In this document: one piece after another, positions 1 through 9,400 of the stretch
How positions within the stretch are numbered: position 1 is the first letter of the stretch
Layout: every line of letters starts with the position of its first letter
NCBI GenBank assembly: GCA_009767595.1
Contig: VSDK01018951.1
Location: forward strand, 1 to 64,000
Length of the DNA stretch: 64,000 nucleotides
Direction: 5' to 3'
Source of the DNA: Symbiodinium kawagutii
Taxonomy: Eukaryota > Sar > Dinophyceae > Suessiales > Symbiodiniaceae
Translations under genes and position numbers: made by a program
Notes under the pieces: generated by a model
What the model saw: the letters and a program-made list of their open reading frames with translations, nothing else
What the model was told of the DNA's origin: nothing
Databases searched by the model: none

Positions 1-1880
1 GAAAATACAAACAGATCAATTTTAAAAAAATATATTTATATATTTATTTATATATATATATATTCATTTTATTTCAATATAAATATAAATCAATCTTTTT
101 ACATGTGTTGACTTCTTCCATCGAACCCAATCCCCCACCGCTCCTGCGATGGCTCTTCTGGTGGCGCAGCATCTCCGTCCTACAGAGGGCAAACAAATCA
201 AAAGCAATGAAGATTGAATGGGCTGGATCGCAACACAAATCGGCACATGTACACTCAACATCTTCTGAAGAAACGGTTTCAATACCAAAGGATCAAGCCT
301 GAAAAGCTGGCGCCTCGATTCGGTTTCCTCCATCCTGCGGCTGCAAGAATGGGTTCGATGTCTCCAGTCCACAATTCACATGACATGAGACTCAAAACCT
401 GAAAATACAAATGAATCAATTTAAAAAATATTTAGATATAAATAAATAAAGACAAAAATAAATATATCTTTTTACGTGTGTTGACTTCTTCCATCGAAAC
501 CCAATCCCCCACCGCTCCTGCGATGGCTCTTCTGGTGGCGCAGCATCTCCGTCCTACAGAGGGCAAACAAAAGCAATGAAGATTGAATGGGCTGGATCGC
601 AACACAAATCTGCACATGTCCACTCAACATCTTCTGAAGAAACGGTTTCAATACCAAAGGATCAAGCCTGAAAAGCTGGCGCCTCGATTCGGTTTCCTCC
701 ATCCTGCGGCACTGCCAGAATGATTTCGATGTCTCCAGTCCACAATTCACATGACATGAGACTCAAAGATAGTCCAAGCACAAAAACGATTGCTCAGGAA
801 AGAGAAATGCTGTCTGTCTCACCGTCGTCCGTGCCTCATGACCATCGTCCATTCCATCCTGTGGCCAATAGAAGGATCTGCAAAAATGAAAGCACCAAAC
901 GTAGGAAGGCACAAATGACATGAGACTCAAAACCTGAAAATACAAATGAATCAATTTAAAATATATATAGATATAAATAAATGAAGACAAAAATAAATAT
1001 ATCTTTTTACATGTGTTGACTTCTTCCATCGAAACCCAATCCCCCACCGCTCCTGCGATGGCTCTTCTAGTGGCGCAGCATCTCCGTCCTACAGAGGGCA
1101 AAAAAATCAAAAGCAATGAAGATTGAATGGGCTGGATCGCAACACAAATCGGCACATGTACACTCAACATCTTCTGAAGAAACGGTTTCAATACCAAAGG
1201 ATCAAGCCTGCAAAGCTGGCTCCTCGATTCGGTTTCCTCCATCCTGCGGCTGCAAGAATGAGTTCGATCTGTCTCATGTCCACAATTCACATGACATGAG
1301 ACTCAAAGATAGTCCAAGCACAAAAACGAAGGCTCAGGAAAGAGAAATGCTGTCTGAGTGTCTCACCGTCGTCCGTGCCTCATGACCATCTTCCATTCGA
1401 TCCTGTGGCCATTAGAAGGATCTGCAAACATGAAAGCACCAAACGTAGGAAGGCACAAATGACATGAGACTCAAAACCTGAAAATACAAACAGATCAATT
1501 TTAAAAAAATATATTTATATATTTATATATATATATATATATTCATTTTATTTAAATATAAATATAAATCAATCTTTTTACATGTGTTGACTTCTTCCAT
1601 CGAAACCCAATCCCCCACCGCTCCTGCGATGGCTCTTCTGGTGGCGCAGCATCTCCGTCCTACAGAGGGCAAAAAAATAGCAATGAAGATTGAATGGGAT
1701 GGATCGCAACACAAATCTGCACATGTCCACTCAACATCTTCTGAAGAAACGGTTTCAATACCAAAGGATCAAGCCTGAAAAGCTGGCGCCTCGATTCGGT
1801 TTCCTCCATCCTGCGGCACTGCCAGAATGATTTCGATGTCTCCAGTCCACAATTCACATGACATGAGACTCACACCATCC
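1..1880. repeat. Tandem array of four related modules (about 370-570 bp each)
   Basis: A module beginning with TTGACTTCTTCCATCGAA recurs at about 108, 481, 1016 and 1586. Each copy contains the same roughly 290-base core, ending in CACATGACATGAGACTCA. The second and third copies carry an extra segment of about 170 bases (about 767-930 and 1306-1475), which explains the uneven spacing. The copies are separated by AT-rich linkers of TATA/AAATA runs. Read on the minus strand, the core gives similar short frames in every copy. I cannot tell whether these are repeated exons or a non-coding repeat. Confidence 0.85.
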
Positions 1881-2251
1881 TGTTGCCAACGAAATGGAAC
1901 GAATGGATTGTATTGCGAAGGATCTTGCCAATGGTGTGCACAATGGTCACCAGCGCAACCCCTACAACATGGAGCCTGAACCGGGTGAGAAACTGGTCCA
2001 GGCTTATCTTTTCCGCTTCCATCCTGTGGCGCGTGGGTGGACCATGTGCGGCAATGACTGAAAAGGACATTTGCACAAGGCCCAAATGACATGAGGCTCA
2101 AACAACAACATTCGCAGAGGTAAGATTTGACTTGAGGTCCAAAAGAATTCATGGCAACCCCTGCACAGCAACAAGAGCAACCTGGGATGCTTCTTCCAGC
2201 ACTTTCCTCTTCTTTGACGCCTGGCGGACAAATTGCGCAACCGTGCGCCAT
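1769..2251 (-). CDS. Minus-strand open frame across repeated SLMS...PQDG modules, uncertain
   Basis: A 160-codon open frame contains two spaced copies of a peptide pattern. SLMS is followed about 20-30 residues later by PQDG, once within codons 50-80 and again near the end. The pattern comes from the DNA repeat that fills the left 2 kb, a CTCATGTCAT box followed by a CACAGGATGG box. A CAG acceptor-like site lies between the two boxes in each repeat, so the open frame may be fortuitous read-through of introns. No family was recognised. Confidence 0.2.
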   Translation of the reverse strand: MAHGCAICPPGVKEEESAGRSIPGCSCCCAGVAMNSFGPQVKSYLCECCCLSLMSFGPCANVLFSHCRTWSTHAPQDGSGKDKPGPVSHPVQAPCCRGCAGDHCAHHWQDPSQYNPFVPFRWQQDGVSLMSCELWTGDIEIILAVPQDGGNRIEAPAFQA

Positions 2252-2437
2252 GTGTTCAACTGCATCACGTGAAATTCTGGAAGTTCAGCAACTGCACGGG
2301 AGGAGAATTCTGGCGTAGAAACCAAAGTCTTGCAATTGCAAACAGTAGACTTACCATAACTTGATGCTCAACAGATGACATAGGATTGCAGCGCATTTCT
2401 TTTGAAAAACCATTCAGTCGTCGCTGCTCTTCCGAAC

Positions 2438-3175
2438 TCATTCTGTTCGGCGTCGCTTGCATGCCGATGGACTGCCCGGTGGAGAATGATCGATGCTAGC
2501 GTCAGCTGCTTTAGGTTTCTTTTCGCTGTCAGAGCCATCAAGAAGGAAATCCAAATAACCGGATCTCTCAAATTGCTCGTCTCGCATCATCTCAGCTTCA
2601 TTCTCTTCTTTGACATTTTCCTCAAGGAGTGCTTCCCGCTCAATGCGGTAACATTCCCACACCTTGATGCGCAGCTCCCGCTCTCCTGCCAAGTATGCCA
2701 AGGCAAAAGATATATAAGACCTTGGATCTAAATATGGTTTTAAAGGTTCAAATGCAAATGCAGAATGCAAACTGGCCTGCCCGCAGGGAATCGCTAACCT
2801 TGTTGATTGTAGACATAAATGCAGCAGCGCTCTCGCGCAGCGCGTCCAGTCCTGAACAATGGAAAACCATGACGCCAAACGCACTTGACTGATTCTTGCA
2901 CAAACACATTTAGTATCATTTGCATCATTTGGTCCTTGTTGGCGAGCACAGTTATTGTCATCAATGAGTTGGACGAGTTCTCTCAACCGTGCGGTTTGAG
3001 TGCTTCTAGCAGGGCGCTCAGGGCTGCTGCCACGCTCAGAAGTGCCATGGCTGGAGAACGCCATGGCTGGAGAAGGGCAACCTTTAGAGCTTTTGTGAGC
3101 TTCTGCCAGAGCAGCGGCAGGAACCGCATGTGCAAAACCCGGAAGAAACAAACTGCTCCCACGAGCATATGACAT
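2438..3175 (-). CDS. Unrecognised minus-strand coding exon(s) with charged, NLS-like C-terminus
   Basis: The 245-codon frame has protein-like composition over its second half. A charged, probably helical stretch (about residues 165-205, rich in Glu and Arg) is followed by an acidic/serine tail and ends in a basic KRRR cluster before a stop at 2438. The first half, rich in Ala, Ser and Pro, is less convincing. Around 2760-2820 there is an intron-like, AT-rich segment with GTTAGC at its 5' end, so the mature exon is probably shorter. The cluster near the stop could be a nuclear localisation signal. No known domain was seen. Confidence 0.45.
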   Translation of the reverse strand: MSYARGSSLFLPGFAHAVPAAALAEAHKSSKGCPSPAMAFSSHGTSERGSSPERPARSTQTARLRELVQLIDDNNCARQQGPNDANDTKCVCARISQVRLASWFSIVQDWTRCARALLHLCLQSTRLAIPCGQASLHSAFAFEPLKPYLDPRSYISFALAYLAGERELRIKVWECYRIEREALLEENVKEENEAEMMRDEQFERSGYLDFLLDGSDSEKKPKAADASIDHSPPGSPSACKRRRTE

Positions 3176-3650
3176 GGGAGTGACCTGTCATATGAGTCAT
3201 ATGAATGAAATGGCTTGGATACCGCATGGCCTGCTCCAAAGCGTCTGTTTCTGCTTCTCGCACGGCGATTCCAACCTAAGAAAACAAAGTGCTCCAAATT
3301 CTGCAAGAACACTTGAGCACATGACATGAGACTGCACTCTTTTTTGAAATCCATCATCGAACCCTTTCTTGGACCGCACATGACATCAGACTGAACCTTC
3401 CTTGGCTGAGGGACCGCACTGCGGTATCACTGACCTGCGACATGACTCTTCCATGGATGTCAAAGCGCTGTGTGAATAATGCGGCGAAGGGTCGACCACA
3501 TAAATATAGCTTCTACAAACTAGGTTAGCAGCTGCTCCCAATTTCTAAATGATACCGTTCCTACCCTCACAAATTCAAATCCTGACTGCACTTTTTTTTC
3601 CAATCATGATCCGGCCAAATTTGTGCACATTTGACTACTTTGTGACATAC

Positions 3651-4400
3651 TTATGCCCTGTCTTCTCCATCTTCCGGACTTGCCGCGCTTGGGCAAATCT
3701 CTCGCCGCCCACCACCAACATCCGTCGCTCTGGCTTGATTGAGTCGCACAACCATTGGTCGGATTTTCAGCAGGGCACGCCACAGCTTGACAAGATTTGG
3801 ATTTTGCAACAAGTCATTGGGCTCTTCAAAGCAAGCATTGGCACATTCGATGCTCCTTTCCGCGCTAGCAGTTGCAAAAGAAGCTGCGTTGACAAACCAA
3901 GCAGCAGTCTGCAGAATCCATAGCTGTAGTTCGGTTTCAAATTGGTGCTCTTCCGTTGCCAGATGCTCGGACTCATGGGCGGTCAAAGAATGAAGCTGCA
4001 AGAAGCAAAGATCTTGGAGCTGCACTGCTCCTATGAGCTGGACAAGCAAGGCATTCGCAGTAAAAACATACTTGCGCAAAAGCGGGCAAGCTGGTGCCCC
4101 CGGGTCCCCTTCTTGCAGCTGCAACAATGTACTCAAGGCACTGAAGCCCGCACTTGTCTGAATCATGTAGGTTGGCGGCCACGTGGTGGGGTTCTGCCTG
4201 AAGAAAGACCTGATGCTGTCAGCCAGCTGCCTAGCTAGCATCGTCATATTCCCAGTTGGGAAAGCTAATGAATACACCACTGAACCCGGACTCAACCCTG
4301 CACCTTGATCCAAGAAAGTCTGCGCAAGAACATTGTCCAGGACACATGACATAGGGTTGAGTAACATGAAACGAAAAATGTATTGCAACATATCCGTCAA
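3651..4400 (-). CDS. Unrecognised minus-strand coding exon, 249 codons
   Basis: This is one of the best minus-strand coding stretches. It has balanced amino-acid composition, several predicted amphipathic helices (LARQLADSIRSFF, then LWILQTAAWFVNAASFATA), a central Cys-containing loop, and an Arg/Gly/Pro-rich end before the stop. It probably belongs with the downstream frame at 2438-3175 in one intron-rich gene. Its 5' end overlaps an ATGTCATGTG box, so the first 15 or so codons may be intron. I do not recognise the family. Confidence 0.5.
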   Translation of the reverse strand: MTDMLQYIFRFMLLNPMSCVLDNVLAQTFLDQGAGLSPGSVVYSLAFPTGNMTMLARQLADSIRSFFRQNPTTWPPTYMIQTSAGFSALSTLLQLQEGDPGAPACPLLRKYVFTANALLVQLIGAVQLQDLCFLQLHSLTAHESEHLATEEHQFETELQLWILQTAAWFVNAASFATASAERSIECANACFEEPNDLLQNPNLVKLWRALLKIRPMVVRLNQARATDVGGGRREICPSAASPEDGEDRA

Positions 4401-4926
4401 TGCACCAGTGCGGCCTGCACAGGCTTTTCCAAATTTGTAGTAGCAGGTCCAACCTCAGGATACGGCACGATGACATAGTACTGGCCCGAGGAAAAACTTC
4501 CACAAGAAACACTCGTACTTGCACAATACCCTACCAGGAAACATTAGGCCATGTGACAACCATTGACCAATGTGAAGTGTTTATTACATACCTTGCTAAA
4601 CATTCGTGGGACGGAAAACAACTGATCAATACCACCATTTGATTTGCTTTGTGAGACAACTGATGACATGGGACTCAACTGTGCTGTCTCCAAATAACTT
4701 GGAGGTTCACTGAGCACCCGTACCAATTCACCTTTCTGCCTTGGAACCGCCTGACAGAAGATAGTCAGATAATATCATGCAATTTTATCCTGATTTCTGT
4801 AATGCAATCATTTGAAATCTTTAAATCTGATGATCAATGTTCTGGGGAATACTTTCACAGGAATGCTTTTTCAACCTAAGAGGAACATGTTCCCTTTAAG
4901 AGAGAATAATAAAACCTTGCATTGTC

Positions 4927-5160
4927 TTAACATTTGGGGCAAAATCTCGATCGCTGGTTCTTGGAAACTTCCATCCCCGCCACCTGGAAGAGACGTTGTG
5001 GCGGGCTCTTCTCATACAGCCGCCTTCGCACAGCGTCTGCTGGCAGGCTCTTCGGGCTGAACGGTTCCTTCATCCTAATCCTGGTTCTTTGAAGCCAAAA
5101 TGGCTTTTTGAAGCCAAAACGGCTGCCAAACTCTTGCATCTCCCTCTCCAACGCAAAGCA
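4927..5160 (-). CDS. Candidate minus-strand exon, basic
   Basis: The frame is rich in Arg, Lys, Phe and Gln, and stays open from an ATGTCATCTG box (about 5160) to a stop at 4927. It includes two imperfect direct copies of a TTTTGGCTTC-type segment (about 5090-5125). Spacing and strand match the neighbouring minus-strand exons. It could equally be a repeat with an accidental open frame. Confidence 0.3.
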   Translation of the reverse strand, partial: CFALEREMQEFGSRFGFKKPFWLQRTRIRMKEPFSPKSLPADAVRRRLYEKSPPQRLFQVAGMEVSKNQRSRFCPKC

Positions 5161-5317
5161 GATGACATAGGCATTTGTGACCCCCATTTGGACAGATGAC
5201 ATAGGTACTTAAAAATGCTAAGGGACATGAAACCAAGCCAGATGACATAGCCCAAAACCTATCTTCCAATTTTTTTTCGCTAGTGCCTATGACATCTGGA
5301 GGTACTATAACCACTAT

Positions 5318-5852
5318 CAAGCATTATTAAGCGTCATGATCCATTATCATCCATCATGATCCATTATAATCCATCATGATCCATGTTAATCCATCATGAT
5401 CCATTATCATCCATCATGATCCATGTTAATCCATCATGATCCATTATATTCCATCAAGATCCATTATAAACCATCATTATCCATTACAAACCGTCATTAT
5501 CCATTATAAACCATCATTATCCATCATAAACCATCATTATCCATTATAAACCGTCATTATCCATTATAAACCATCATGATCCATTACAAACCGTCATTAT
5601 CCATTAGAAACCATCATTATCCATTACAAACCGTCATTATCCATCATAAACCATCATTATCCATTATAAACCGTCATTATCCATTATAAACCATCATGAT
5701 CCATTACAAACCGTCATTATCCATCATAAACCATCATTATCCATTATAAACCGTCATTATCCATTATAAACCATCATGATCCATTATAATCCATCATTAT
5801 TCATTATAAACCGTCATTATCCATTATAAACCACTATAAATGATGAGTTTTC
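5318..5852. repeat. 20-bp satellite array
   Basis: About 26 head-to-tail copies of a 20-bp unit made of two 10-bp halves, CCATCATGAT/CCATCATTAT and CCATTATAAA/CCATTATAAT. The left third favours CATGAT variants. The right part alternates CCATCATTAT and CCGTCATTAT in a higher-order pattern. No coding potential. Confidence 0.95.
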
Positions 5853-5909
5853 AACCCCCGGCTGCGCACATGTCGCGTTGAACAACTGCTGAGGTGCAAC
5901 CATATGTTA

Positions 5910-5985
5910 CTGACTCGGTCAGCTCCCTCCGGGATGCGTGTTGGGGTGCTCAGCTACAACGGGGTTACCCGGAGAGATGGGTGGC
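5910..5985 (+). CDS. Candidate small exon
   Basis: A GC-richer island directly after the 20-bp satellite. An acceptor-like GGTCAG is followed by an open frame reading LRDACWGAQLQRGYPERW, with a GTGGCG donor-like site behind it. It is short and unrecognised. The evidence is composition and splice-like edges only. Confidence 0.25.
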
Positions 5986-5989
5986 GTGG

Positions 5990-6190
5990 TTGATTAATAG
6001 CCATCATTAAGCAACAATGATAGGGATTGCCACTAAGAACCAACCATGGTAGGGCCAATGACCAACAATCCCTATGATAATAGGGATGGCCATGAATAAC
6101 GAACCATGGTAACCAACCATGGTAGGCTTGATAAGCAACAATCCCTGTGATACTGTGACAATAGGGATGCAAACATATCACGCAACAATA
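5990..6190. repeat. Clustered ACCATGGTA / AATAGGGAT repeats
   Basis: Short repeated phrases (AATAGGGATGGCCA, CAACCATGGTA, AACAATCCCT) recur several times within 200 bases. No long open coding frame with protein-like composition was seen here. Confidence 0.5.
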
Positions 6191-6892
6191 GGCAATATGC
6201 AATACAACAACAACATTGAACCTTTTTTCCCATCTACGTGTTTCTTGATGCGCTCGTACTGCTGCTTCTGTGGTTCTTTCGGCTGTGGATGTGTGTCTTC
6301 TTTGTTTGTTATTTGCATCCTGATCCACCATCGAAACAGATGGTTAAATGACACAATAGGATTTTTGCCACTTCTCATTTTCTCTTTGGGTAGTGTTTCA
6401 TCCTGTATTTTTCTTCACACTAGCCACGGGTAACCAGATATAACTACGTTGCCCGTAAAAGAGCCCAACATAGGCACCTCCGCTCACAGAGACAACCACT
6501 GTTTCAACCCGCACCCAAAGGCTCGGATGTATACAAGTACCTATATTTAGTGCAGTCCATTTATCTCCCTACTTTTCTTTCGTTCCATCTATATATTCGA
6601 ACGTTGCACTTGTAATGATTTTTGCATACACCAGTCAATCATTGTATAGACATGCATACTGTATTCACATCCGAAGAGATTCTACAGATTATACATACAC
6701 TGACGATTTGAAAACCTGTATCAACTGGTATACAAAACCTATCTACAGTTTTTATGCATCTAACAATATTATATGAGTACTTGTTTAAGTGTGTATCTAA
6801 TGATTTGAAAAATTAATTTGAAACTATAAATCTAACAATTATTATCTAACAATTATTATCTAATGATTTGAAACTAAAAAATAGATGTAGAT

Positions 6893-7045
6893 TTTGACTC
6901 GCTTGTGCGTGCATCCCGAGGCCATGTTGCACGTGAATCGTCTCCTAGAGTCTGCGTTGCACGCGTGTCCGGGTCCCACTTTTTCGGGTTCCACGGGGGG
7001 TGGCAGCTGTACTGCACGGTGGGGCTCTCTAGTTCGAAGCTGGTT
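6893..7045. other. GC-rich island, candidate exon, strand unresolved
   Basis: A sharp rise in G+C inside AT-rich surroundings. On the plus strand it reads HPEAMLHVNRLLESALHACP and on the minus strand PPWNPKKWDPDTRATQTLGD. Both frames are open, so composition suggests an exon but not its strand. Confidence 0.3.
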
Positions 7046-7331
7046 GATAAGCCATTTAATATCACTGAGGACCATAGTTAGCCATTTAACTAGGCTGGTT
7101 GATTCGGTGCCTCATTACAAGCCACCCTAGTTATAAGCTGGTTAATAAGCTAATAAGCCATTTCAATATCATTGAGCTGGTAGTTACCCTAGTGACGAGC
7201 TTATTATTCTCCATGGCTTTCTAGTAGCTGGTTATATAGTTACATGTTATATCCTCCATAGCTGGTAGTTAGCCCGGTGGGCCGCCCCACCTTCTACTTA
7301 CATGATCCTCAAAGGTTAGGCTTCCTCCACA

Positions 7332-7460
7332 GGCTATGCGCCTCAACGACTCGTCACCCCCAGCCCCGAAATGTGAACCACGGCTTCTGGGGATACCATC
7401 ATGGAGGACAAACTCAACTTGCTTAGTTCTCCAAGCACATATGGGGGGTTCTTAAGATAG
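7332..7460 (+). CDS. Candidate small exon
   Basis: A pyrimidine-rich tract and CTCCACAG acceptor precede an open frame starting AMRLNDSSPPAPKCEPRLLG that runs to a stop near 7455. The end of the frame merges into an inverted-repeat element at 7444, so the true exon probably stops earlier. Function unknown. Confidence 0.35.
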
Positions 7461-7549
7461 GGAACCCCAAAAATGGTTTAGTTTATTCTAAAAATGAAAT
7501 CGTATTGATGATTTTGGGGTATGTAATTACTTTTTTGGAGAAACCACCA
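7444..7549. mobile_element. MITE-like inverted-repeat element, family B, copy 1
   Basis: The left end reads GGGGTTCTTAAGATAGGGAA then CCCCAAAAATGG. The right end reads TGATTTTGGGG ... GGAGAAACCACC, the imperfect reverse complement. The termini match the cleaner copies at 62236-62348 and 62960-63061. There is no internal coding sequence. Confidence 0.5.
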
Positions 7550-8149
7550 TACATGTTGCAGCATTTGTTGACCAATCGTTAGTCCCTGTGATCTGTTCTT
7601 GTTTCTGAGTCTGGGTTGTGAACTATTATTCGTGGTGGACAGTATCTCACTTCTTATTTCTGACACAGTAGCAGTATTTACCATCAACATCAACATCAAC
7701 ATCCCGCCCAAAGTCAATGGTATCAAAAAGTTAACACTTGCCATTCCCAACCACTTTGAGCCACCATCAACCTTCACAAACTAATAATATGTGCTGCAAT
7801 TGTAGTTTGCCATGTTCAATCAATGTTAATGATCGTGTGCCTCATTGTTTGTGGTTTTTAACTCTGAATTACCGTGCAAGAAGCTCAGTATTGACGAGTA
7901 TTGGCCATGATACCAACCAGCTAGGGTTGACCTTTACTAGCCACTAGTATTATCGTTCAATTAGCACTTCAAGAACCAACCTGATAATGTGAATTGGAAC
8001 CATTTTACATTGCAAAATATTTTTCCTAGCATGATCCCAACTGTGCTTCAATAGCATTATAATGAGATTGATATTTATTGTCATATACTTGTAGTCAACT
8101 ACTAATATCCACAATTTGTTGGTACTGGGAACCCATACTTGTAGTTGCA

Positions 8150-8335
8150 CTTGGGAACCCATTTTTGTTGGCTGGTACCGTATTCTTCGCTCCAAAGATC
8201 TCGCATTTGCCATTCCGGCAGCCCGGCGAAAAGGTCCAAGCATCCTCGTTGCGCTGCAGCATAGTTTTGAAGTGCAGGGCCCAATGTGGAGTGTGGATAT
8301 CTGTGCGTGCATTTATGGAGGTTATTGGAGGTTGA
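8150..8335 (+). CDS. Candidate exon in GC-richer island
   Basis: The plus frame includes YRILRSKDLAFAIPAARRKG and continues with a hydrophobic/charged mix to about 8330. The minus frame is open too (LPEWQMRDLWSEEYG). Composition and island structure suggest one exon. Strand and function are unresolved. Confidence 0.3.
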   Translation, partial: LGNPFLLAGTVFFAPKISHLPFRQPGEKVQASSLRCSIVLKCRAQCGVWISVRAFMEVIGG

Positions 8336-8819
8336 GTACAGTACGTATGTATATATATATTTGTTTATTTATTTATTTATTTATTCATATAGGTGTCAAC
8401 CATGGCTGGGATGGTATTACTCAAGCGGACAGGTAAGTATGTTATCATATTTGCATATGTACATGAAAAGGATTCTGTTAAGAATCTATAGAAATGACTA
8501 CTGTGTATATGTATATAGATATTATATATATATATTCAAAAACATGTCTTCATACATACATATATATATGTATATATTTCTTATACATCTATGCAGACAT
8601 TGCATGTGTGCATCAGACTTTTCTTTGTGTTGGAACACAATCGATTAACTATGATTCACTGTCAAACAATTGTTGTGCCTAAGAACGATTCTAAGTTGTA
8701 ACAACTGTTCGGAATCCGCAATGACGGTTAAATCGATCGTGAATTATTGTTATGATGATTGTAAATGGTTCATCCTGGGGAACAATGAGCAACACTCAAA
8801 GTTACAATATCAGTTTTGC

Positions 8820-8931
8820 AGGCTTATATGGGTACATCCATACATGGTGTAGCATCGAACTGATTGGTTCCCCGGTGGAATTGACAACTGTTGGACGGGC
8901 AGGAGATATCACCCAGACATGCAGGATCAAG
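8820..8931 (+). CDS. Candidate small exon
   Basis: TTTTGCAG precedes an open frame (LYGYIHTWCSIELIG then SPVELTTVGRAGDITQTC) that ends at a CAG followed by GATCAAG. The balanced composition contrasts with the AT-rich surroundings. No family recognised. Confidence 0.35.
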
Positions 8932-9274
8932 CCACCTTAGATTGACTCATCAACCAAGGCCATGAATGAAGCACCATTCACTGTCAAAACTAAAAGTAAC
9001 CGTGAAATAAGCACCTTCTTACCATCAATAAACCTCAATACTTTGTGAATATCGATCACTAACCACCAATAACCCTCAATGCTTAGTGAATAGCCATCAC
9101 TAAGCATCAATACCAATAGAATAGCCATCACAAAGCATCAATAAGCATCAATACTGAGTGAATAGCCATGAATGACCATCAAAGATTAGTGAATATTAGT
9201 CTTTTAGTTAAATAACTCCTTAACTAACTCCACATTGAACCACCAACAAAGCACCTGAACTCACCCACGGGTAC

Positions 9275-9400
9275 ATGCTTCACCGCATCCACGGCGAGGC
9301 CGCCAGCCATCGTGTGCCCATGAAGCCACCGGGGAAGTCCTGGGACGAAGATCCCGAAGGAAAGCGAAGCGGAAGGGGACAGTGGGGCAATGGTATAGTA
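9275..9400 (+). CDS. Candidate small exon before the 142-bp satellite
   Basis: A GC-rich block reading MLHRIHGEAASHRVPMKPPG, then a Lys/Gly/Glu-rich stretch, then GTATAGTAA at the satellite boundary. Coding composition supports an exon. There is no recognised domain. Confidence 0.35.
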
